Below are positions 58,222-64,000 of a stretch of 64,000 nt of DNA, piece after piece (within the stretch, counting starts at the first letter, position 1; each line of letters starts with the position of its first letter). This stretch comes from Micromonospora sp. Llam0 (GTDB lineage: Bacteria; Actinomycetota; Actinomycetes; Mycobacteriales; Micromonosporaceae). The notes under the pieces are model-generated. The model was not told where the DNA came from, ran no database searches, and saw only the letters and a program-made list of their open reading frames with translations. The stretch is taken from the NCBI RefSeq assembly GCF_003751085.1, contig NZ_RJJY01000001.1, forward strand, positions 6,138,001 to 6,202,000. The letters run 5' to 3'. Made by a program: the position numbers and the translations under genes.

Positions 58222-60615
58222 TCAGACGCTCACGCGCTCCGATTCGGACCCGGTGCTGCCGCCACCGGCCGGACCGTCGCCGATCTCCTCCCCCATCGCC
58301 ATCGGCTTGCGCTTGGTGAACACCACAGCGGCCACCACGACCAGGGTCGCCAGCACCGCGATGGCGATGCGCAGCGGGTCGTTCTGGTCGGTGCCCACGC
58401 CCCACATGATCACCGCGGGGGCGATCAGCAGCGCCACCAGGTTCATCACCTTGAGCAGCGGGTTGATCGCCGGGCCGGCGGTGTCCTTGAACGGGTCGCC
58501 GACGGTGTCGCCGATGACCGTGGCGGCGTGCGCCTCGGAGCCCTTGCCACCGTGCGCGCCATCCTCCACCAGCTTCTTGGCGTTGTCCCAGGCACCGCCG
58601 GAGTTGGCCAGGAAGACCGCCATCAGCACACCGGTGCCGATCGCGCCGGCCAGGTACGCGGCGAGCGCACCGGCGCCGAGGCCGAAACCGACCGCGATCG
58701 GCGCCAGCACCGCCAGCAGACCCGGGGTGAGCAGTTCCCGCTGGGCGTCGCGGGTGCAGATGTCGACCACCTTGCCGTACTCCGGCCGCTGGGTCCGCTC
58801 CATGATGCCGGGGTTGTCGCGGAACTGGCGGCGGACCTCCAGCACGACGGCGCCGGCCGAGCGGGACACCGCGTTGATGGCCAGCCCGGAGAAGAGGAAG
58901 ACCACCGCGGCACCGATGATCAGTCCGACCAGGTTGCCCGGGTTCGCGACGTTGAGCGAGTCGGCCAGGTAGCCCGGCACGTCGTCGATCCCGGCGTCGT
59001 TCAGCGCGATGCTGACCGTGTCGGTGTAGGAGCCGAACAGCGCCGTCGCGGCGAGCACGGCGGTGGCGATCGCGATGCCCTTGGTGATCGCCTTCGTGGT
59101 GTTGCCGACCGCGTCCAGCTCGGTGAGGGTACGGGCACCGGCCTCGTCGATGTCACCGGACATCTCGGCGATGCCCTGCGCGTTGTCGGAGATCGGGCCG
59201 AAGGTGTCCATCGCCACGATCACGCCGACCGTGGTGAGCAGGCCGGTACCGGCCAGCGCCACGGCGAACAGCGACAGGGTGATGGAGCCGCCACCCAGCA
59301 GGTACGCCCCGAACACACCCGCGCCGACCAGCAGCGCCGAGTAGACCGCCGACTCCAGGCCGACGCTGATGCCGGCCAGGATGACGGTGGCCGCGCCGGT
59401 CTGCGAGCTCTTGCCGATGTCCTGCACCGGGCGGCGGTGCACCTCGGTGAAGTAGCCGGTGAGCAGCTGGATCGCGGCGGCCAGCACGATGCCGATGAGC
59501 ACCGCGCCGATGGCCAGGCCGGCCGGGGACAGCGGCAGGTCGGCCCCGTCGTCGACGCCGAGCTGCGTACGCCAGTCGTCACCGAGCAGCGCCGTCCAGC
59601 TGCTCGGCAGGTAGAAGAAGGCGGCGACGGCGACCAGCACCGCGGCCAGCACCGCCGAGGTGAAGAACGCCCGGTTGATCGCCACCATGCCGTTGCGGTC
59701 CGACGGGCGCAGTCGGGTGATCAGTACGCCGAACAGCGCGATCACCGCACCGATGGTGGAGACGATCAGCGGGAAGACCAGGCCTTCCTCGCCGAACGCG
59801 GCCCGGCCCAGGATCAGCGCGGCGACCAGGGTCACCGCGTACGACTCGAACAGGTCGGCGGCCATGCCGGCGCAGTCACCGACGTTGTCGCCCACGTTGT
59901 CGGCGATGGTCGCCGGGTTACGGGCGTCGTCCTCCGGGATGCCCTGCTCGACCTTGCCGACCAGGTCGGCGCCGACGTCGGCGGCCTTGGTGAAGATGCC
60001 GCCGCCGACCCGCATGAACATGGCCAGCAGGGCCGCGCCGAAGCCGAAGCCCTCCAGCACGGTCGGTGCGTCGACCCGGTAGAGGACGACCACCAGGGCC
60101 GCGCCGAACAGGCCGAGGCCCACCGTGAGGAAGCCGACCACGCCGCCGGTCCGGAAGGCGATCTTCATCGCGTTCTCCCGGCCACCGGCGCCGGTGCCGG
60201 CCGCCGCGGCGACCCGCAGGTTCGCCCGGGTGGCCAGCGCCATCCCGGCGCCGCCGATGAACGCGCTGAACACCGCGCCCACCACGAAGAAGACGGATCG
60301 ACCGACCTTCACCATCGTCTCGCTGCCCTGTGTCTCGTGCACAGGGAGCAGGAAGAGCAGTATGACGGCGAGTACGACGAACACGCCGAGGGTTTTGAAC
60401 TGGCGGAACAGGTACGCCGACGCGCCTTCCTGCACGGCGCCGGCGATCTCCTGCATGTTCGTGGTGCCCTTACCGGTCGCCAGCACCGCCCGTACCAGGG
60501 CGGCGGCGAAACCCAGCGCCACCAGCGCGATGACCGCGGCGATGACGACGTACGTCAGGTGTGTGCCGGTAAGGGACAGCCCGCCGCCTTCGGCGGCCAA
60601 GGTGGTCCCGGACAT
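58222..60615 (-). CDS. hppA: Membrane-bound proton-translocating pyrophosphatase
   Basis: 797 aa from the ATG at 60615 with AGGAGG upstream. About 16 membrane helices. The pyrophosphate site has 'DVGADLVGKVEQGIPEDDARNPATIADNVGDNVGDCAGMAADLFE', and later 'DTFGPISDNAQGIAEMS' and 'DNAKKLVEDGAHGGKGSEAHAATVIGDTVGDPFKDTAGPAINPLLK'. The key 'ELDAVGNTTKAITKG' has Lys where K+-dependent enzymes have Ala, so it should be a K+-independent H+ pump. It couples pyrophosphate hydrolysis to proton export. Confidence 0.96.
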   Translation of the reverse strand: MSGTTLAAEGGGLSLTGTHLTYVVIAAVIALVALGFAAALVRAVLATGKGTTNMQEIAGAVQEGASAYLFRQFKTLGVFVVLAVILLFLLPVHETQGSETMVKVGRSVFFVVGAVFSAFIGGAGMALATRANLRVAAAAGTGAGGRENAMKIAFRTGGVVGFLTVGLGLFGAALVVVLYRVDAPTVLEGFGFGAALLAMFMRVGGGIFTKAADVGADLVGKVEQGIPEDDARNPATIADNVGDNVGDCAGMAADLFESYAVTLVAALILGRAAFGEEGLVFPLIVSTIGAVIALFGVLITRLRPSDRNGMVAINRAFFTSAVLAAVLVAVAAFFYLPSSWTALLGDDWRTQLGVDDGADLPLSPAGLAIGAVLIGIVLAAAIQLLTGYFTEVHRRPVQDIGKSSQTGAATVILAGISVGLESAVYSALLVGAGVFGAYLLGGGSITLSLFAVALAGTGLLTTVGVIVAMDTFGPISDNAQGIAEMSGDIDEAGARTLTELDAVGNTTKAITKGIAIATAVLAATALFGSYTDTVSIALNDAGIDDVPGYLADSLNVANPGNLVGLIIGAAVVFLFSGLAINAVSRSAGAVVLEVRRQFRDNPGIMERTQRPEYGKVVDICTRDAQRELLTPGLLAVLAPIAVGFGLGAGALAAYLAGAIGTGVLMAVFLANSGGAWDNAKKLVEDGAHGGKGSEAHAATVIGDTVGDPFKDTAGPAINPLLKVMNLVALLIAPAVIMWGVGTDQNDPLRIAIAVLATLVVVAAVVFTKRKPMAMGEEIGDGPAGGGSTGSESERVSV

Positions 60616-60906
60616 CAGTGTCCTCCTGTACCGAACGCTCGCCCCGGTCGGTGGACGAACCGGCGGGGCGACTCCACGCGGGGAGCAACGAGGTCTGCTG
60701 GCACCCACAGGTTTGTGGGGCCAGGACAGTTGGTGATAACCCGCGTACTCTAGCCGGACCGGGTAAGGCAGGTCACACCGTCCACCCACCGAGTTGTGGA
60801 TCATTCCTGCAGGCGGAACGAACAGTTGTGACGACGGAGGTTGATCTTCAGCTGGTGGGCTGGGCCGGCGAGGACACATCCGCTTGCGGCCAGGGCCCGC
60901 CGAGTC

Positions 60907-61341
60907 TCACCGGCCGACCGGCCAGACCATCCGCACCTCGGTTCCGACCCCTTCGTCGACCGGCCGCACCTGGAGGTCTTCCACGAAACCGGCGAGCAGG
61001 GCGAAGCCGACACCGACCGTCAGGGCTTCGTCGGTCAACGACTCGTCGGCCAACTCGTCGGGCGGCAGCGCGCTCAGGCCGAGCCCGGCTTCGATCGGGG
61101 CCCGGTCGATGACCCGTACGGTGTAGGTCTCCTCATCGGACATCTCCACCTGGACCAGGTCGGTCAGCCCGTACTGGCGGTGCAGGGCGACGGCCCGGGT
61201 GCAGGCCTCGCCGATCGCCAGCCGGACCTCGTCGAGTAACTCCTCGGCCACTCCGGCCCGGCGGGCCACGGCGACGCCGACCAGGCGGGCGGTGCGCACG
61301 TGCACCGGCGCCGGGGAGAACGAGAGGCGGACGGTGGCCAT
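60907..61341 (-). CDS. Anti-sigma factor kinase-like HATPase
   Basis: 144 aa from the ATG at 61341, overlapping the STAS gene stop (TGATG). HATPase_c-like domain of the RsbW/SpoIIAB group: 'VAEELLDEVRLAIGEACTRAV' (N-box region, with Glu-Ala-Cys in place of the usual Glu-Ala/Val-x-N) and 'LTVGVGFALLAGFVEDLQVRP' (G-box). The N-box Asn is not obvious ('EACTRAVALH'), so ATP binding could be weak. It pairs with the STAS antagonist gene upstream to form a partner-switching module. Confidence 0.78.
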   Translation of the reverse strand: MATVRLSFSPAPVHVRTARLVGVAVARRAGVAEELLDEVRLAIGEACTRAVALHRQYGLTDLVQVEMSDEETYTVRVIDRAPIEAGLGLSALPPDELADESLTDEALTVGVGFALLAGFVEDLQVRPVDEGVGTEVRMVWPVGR

Positions 61342-61712
61342 CACGCCGTCGGCGCTGCGCCTGCTGAGCCATCCGGTTCCCCACCGGTGGCGGCCTGTAC
61401 GGTCGGGAAGATCGGGAAGACCTGGTCCAGCGCGGTGATCCGGAAAATCTTCAGCAGGGACTCCTTGTCGCAGACCAGCCCGAAGGTGCCGCCGGCCGGG
61501 CGGAGTCGCTTCAGCGCACCGACCAGCACGCCGAGCCCGGTGGAGTCGAGGAAGTCGACCCGGTGGAGATCAACGACGATCTTGTGGTTGCCGGCGTCGA
61601 TCAGCTCGATCAACCGCTCCCGCAGCCGGGGAGCGGTATAGACGTCCACTTCGCCGCCGACCTCCAGCACCGTGTACTCGCCCACGGTGCGAGTCGACAG
61701 CGACAGCTCCAT
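61341..61712 (-). CDS. STAS-domain anti-sigma factor antagonist
   Basis: 123 aa from the ATG at 61712, preceded by GGAGGGG. Complete STAS domain: '[38 protein letters not shown]' and '[27 protein letters not shown]', with the phosphorylatable Ser in DSTG. It is the RsbV/BldG-type partner of the HATPase protein encoded immediately downstream. A target sigma factor is not encoded nearby. Confidence 0.9.
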   Translation of the reverse strand: MELSLSTRTVGEYTVLEVGGEVDVYTAPRLRERLIELIDAGNHKIVVDLHRVDFLDSTGLGVLVGALKRLRPAGGTFGLVCDKESLLKIFRITALDQVFPIFPTVQAATGGEPDGSAGAAPTA

Positions 61713-61824
61713 CGGTCCCCTCCTCGGCTGCGATGCACGCCTATGGCATCTAACCACCGCGCGGCGCGGTTGCGCCGCGCGACTCCGCACGGTCGATGAT
61801 CTCCCTGCACCCCGCAGACCTACC

Positions 61825-61850
61825 CCGGGGTGCCGACGTCGGCACCCCGG
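61825..61850. promoter_or_regulatory. 26-bp perfect palindrome in front of the helicase gene
   Basis: Perfect inverted repeat centred on GACGTC; the left arm is CCGGGGTGCCGAC (61825-61837) and the right arm GTCGGCACCCCGG (61838-61850). It ends 15 bp before the helicase start and lies in the 153-bp divergent promoter region between the STAS and helicase genes. It could be an operator or, in RNA, a hairpin over the leader. Confidence 0.6.
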
Positions 61851-61865
61851 TGCGAGAGTGCAGAC

Positions 61866-64000
61866 GTGACCTCACCCGCCACCGTAACGCCCGGACCGGG
61901 TTCGGACCCGGCGGGGTTGCTGCGTCGGTGGGGCGCGGCCGGCGAACTGCCGCGCCAGACCGGCGCCGCGTCGACGCAGCCGACCGCGGGGCCGCACCTG
62001 GCTCCGCACCCGGCCGCAGGGGCGGACCTGGCTCCGTACCCGGCTGCGGTCACCCATGTCGAGCGGTTGCCGGTGCGGCCCGGTGCCACCGCGCCGTGGC
62101 CCGACTGGGTGCCCGCCGAGTTGCGAGACGTGTTGACCGCACGCGGGGTCCGGCAGCCCTGGCGGCACCAGGCGTACGCGGCCGAGCTGGCTCACTCCGG
62201 CCGGCACGTCATCGTCGCCACCGGCACCGGGTCGGGCAAGTCGTTGGCGTACCTGCTGCCGGCGTTGGCGAAGCTGCTGGCCGACCCTCGGGCCACCGTG
62301 CTGTACCTGGCACCGACGAAGGCACTCGCCGCCGACCAGTTGCGTGCCGTCACCGACTTGGGACTCGATGGGATACGGCCGGCCTGCTACGACGGCGACA
62401 CCCCGCAGCCGGAGCGGGCCTGGATCCGGCAGCACGCCCGCTTTGTACTGACAAATCCTGACATGCTGCACCGAGGCATCCTGCCCCGGCACGGGGCCTG
62501 GTCGAACTTCCTCCGCCGGCTGACCTACGTCATCGTCGACGAGTGCCACAGCTACCGGGGCGTGTTCGGGTCGCACGTGGCCCACGTACTGCGTCGACTG
62601 CGTCGCCAGACCGAGCGGTACCAGCGGGTCCGGCCCACCAGCGCGCCCGGCACCAGGGCCGCCACGGCCCCCGGCGCCCGACCCGCCAGCGCGCCCGGCA
62701 CGCCGGTGTTCATCCTGGCCTCGGCGACCTCGGGAGAGCCGGCGCGGGCGGGCAGCCAGCTGACCGGGCTGCCGGTGGAGCCGGTCACCGAGGACAGCGC
62801 CCCGCGTGGGGCGGTGACCTTCGCGCTGTGGGAGCCACCGCTGCTGCCCGGTGCCCGCGCCGACACCGACGACCTCACCCCGGTACGGCGGTCGGCGCTG
62901 CGGGAAAGCGCCGACCTGCTCGCCGACGCGGTCGCCGCCGGAGTGCGCACGCTCGCGTTCGTCCGGTCCCGGCGCGGGGCGGAGGTGGTGGCCAGCAACG
63001 CGCGCCGGGCACTCGACGAGGTGGCGCCCGGGCTCGGCGACCGGGTGGCGGCGTACCGGGCCGGTTTCCTGGCCGAGGAGCGACGGGCGTTGGAGCGCGC
63101 ACTCACCTCCGGCGAACTGCTCGGGCTGGCCTCGACGAACGCACTCGAGCTCGGGGTGGATCTGGTCGGCCTCGACGCGGTGCTGATCTGCGGGTACCCC
63201 GGCACCCGGGCGTCGCTGTGGCAGCAGGCCGGCCGGGCCGGACGCGCCGGACGCGAGGCGCTGGCGGTGCTGATCGCCCGGGACGACCCGCTCGACACGT
63301 ACCTGGTGCACCATCCGGAGGCGGTCTTCGGCCGGCCGGTGGAGGCGACGGTGCTCGACCCGACCAATCCGTACGTGCTCGGGCCGCAACTGTGCTGCGC
63401 TGCCGCCGAGGGCGCGCTGACCTCGGCCGACATCGAACTGTTCGGTGGCGCGTCGGTCAAGCAGACGCTGGACGACCTGGTCGCCGCCGGGCTGCTGCGC
63501 CGACGCCCCACCGGCTGGTACTGGACCGCCGCCGGCCGGCCCGAGGTCGACCTGCGTGGCGAGGGCGGCACCCCGGTCGACGTCGTGGAGACCTCGACCG
63601 GTCGGCTGCTCGGCACGGTCGACCCCGGCTCGTCGCACTTCCTGATCCATCCGGGCGCGATCTACCTGCACCAGGGCGTGTCGTACGTGGTGGACGACCT
63701 CGATCTGGACGGGGCGTGCGCGCTGGTGCACGCCGAGGAGCCGGACTGGTCCACCCACGCCCGGGAGGTCACCTCGCTGTCGGTGGCGGCGGTACGCGAG
63801 TACCGCGACGCCGGCCCGGTCGGCCTGTTCGTCGGCGACGTCGACGTGACCAGTCAGGTCGTCTCCTACCAGCGCCGCCGGATCGGGTCGGGCGAGGTGC
63901 TGGACAGCCGGCCACTGGACCTGCCGGCCCGACAGCTGCGCACCGTCGCCGTGTGGTTCACCGTTTCGCCGGCCGCGCTCGCCGCCGCCGGGGTCGAGCC
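61866..64000 (+). CDS. DEAD/DEAH-box helicase (YprA/Hrq1-like), 3' end outside the window
   Basis: Open from the GTG at 61866 to the window edge, 711 codons. Motifs: '[17 protein letters not shown]' (I), '[10 protein letters not shown]' (Ia), '[11 protein letters not shown]' (II, DECH), 'ILASATSG' (III), then '[15 protein letters not shown]', '[20 protein letters not shown]' (V) and '[11 protein letters not shown]' (VI). A C-terminal domain begins after ~500. This is the SF2 helicase type of YprA/MrfA/Hrq1 with a DUF1998-like region expected beyond the window, a family linked to DNA repair. The segment '[23 protein letters not shown]' between motifs II and III is an unusual repetitive insert. 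Confidence 0.9.
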   Translation, partial: MTSPATVTPGPGSDPAGLLRRWGAAGELPRQTGAASTQPTAGPHLAPHPAAGADLAPYPAAVTHVERLPVRPGATAPWPDWVPAELRDVLTARGVRQPWRHQAYAAELAHSGRHVIVATGTGSGKSLAYLLPALAKLLADPRATVLYLAPTKALAADQLRAVTDLGLDGIRPACYDGDTPQPERAWIRQHARFVLTNPDMLHRGILPRHGAWSNFLRRLTYVIVDECHSYRGVFGSHVAHVLRRLRRQTERYQRVRPTSAPGTRAATAPGARPASAPGTPVFILASATSGEPARAGSQLTGLPVEPVTEDSAPRGAVTFALWEPPLLPGARADTDDLTPVRRSALRESADLLADAVAAGVRTLAFVRSRRGAEVVASNARRALDEVAPGLGDRVAAYRAGFLAEERRALERALTSGELLGLASTNALELGVDLVGLDAVLICGYPGTRASLWQQAGRAGRAGREALAVLIARDDPLDTYLVHHPEAVFGRPVEATVLDPTNPYVLGPQLCCAAAEGALTSADIELFGGASVKQTLDDLVAAGLLRRRPTGWYWTAAGRPEVDLRGEGGTPVDVVETSTGRLLGTVDPGSSHFLIHPGAIYLHQGVSYVVDDLDLDGACALVHAEEPDWSTHAREVTSLSVAAVREYRDAGPVGLFVGDVDVTSQVVSYQRRRIGSGEVLDSRPLDLPARQLRTVAVWFTVSPAALAAAGVE

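Noticed and set aside
1..64000. CRISPR arrays, rRNA genes, riboswitches, prophage structural genes, integrases
   Set aside because: None seen: no regular spaced repeats, no rRNA-like sequence, and no integrase, capsid or terminase proteins.

Overview
The window is very GC-rich actinobacterial DNA. The gene families point to the Micromonosporaceae, but this family-level placement is inference. Supporting features are a type VII secretion (EccA/EccE) gene pair, dTMP kinase fused to an MFS domain, topoisomerase I with a Lys/Ala tail, a K+-independent proton pyrophosphatase, and many translationally coupled genes with GTG starts. The ends of the window (1-24 kb and 44.4-64 kb) look like ordinary chromosome. 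The middle (about 24-44.4 kb) is an accessory region.

Layout. 1-2.5 kb: tail of an ESX-like secretion locus (EccA fragment, EccE, a conserved partner). 2.6-9.1 kb: two divergent paralogous modules, each PadR regulator + ABC ATPase + FtsX-type permease, with a different palindrome in front of each regulator. 9.1-23.98 kb: erythromycin-esterase-like protein, a histone-H1-like tail fused to an EcsC-like domain, CPBP membrane protease, flavohaemoglobin-type protein, a helix-turn-helix/peptide-deformylase fusion, FhuF-like ferric reductase behind an IdeR/DmdR-type iron box, a PEBP protein, a TetR + MMPL exporter pair, a second TetR, a 5'-truncated DUF3558-like gene, a large unknown lipoprotein and an unknown membrane protein.

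24-44.4 kb, accessory region: a four-gene overlapping mini-operon facing a small HTH gene, CutA, then a run of regulators and partners that insertion sequences have broken. An ISL3-family element sits in an XRE/TPR regulator and an IS66-family element sits in an 80-codon gene. Both have 8-bp target duplications, and in both cases precise excision restores the frame exactly. An ISKra4-family element truncates a further XRE gene. A decayed IS1634-type transposase truncates a substrate-binding lipoprotein gene lying beside a GntR gene; three copies of an 18-bp motif sit between the GntR gene and the lipoprotein gene.

The most interesting part is 37.9-44.04 kb on the minus strand. A 1141-aa Ser/Thr-kinase + superfamily-1 helicase overlaps by 8 bp a 476-aa PLD-like protein, and a third gene follows that carries an R-x4-H motif typical of HEPN ribonucleases. 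The first two genes have the architecture of the Mokosh type I antiphage system (MkoA, MkoB). The PLD domain lacks its catalytic His and Lys, the helicase P-loop is preceded by a perfect 27-bp tandem duplication, and the third gene is not part of the Mokosh definition as I know it. The region ends at a tRNA-Thr(CGU) gene with a strong terminator; the 3' end of the tRNA faces the accessory region.

44.5-64 kb: metallophosphoesterase, RicT-like PSP1 protein, a three-gene YbaB/WXG-like operon, holB and MFS-tmk (coupled, with 18-bp repeats on both sides of the junction), TetR, topA, two small conserved genes, hppA, a STAS/HATPase anti-sigma pair, and the start of a large DEAD/DEAH helicase (YprA/Hrq1-like) that runs off the right edge behind a 26-bp perfect palindrome.
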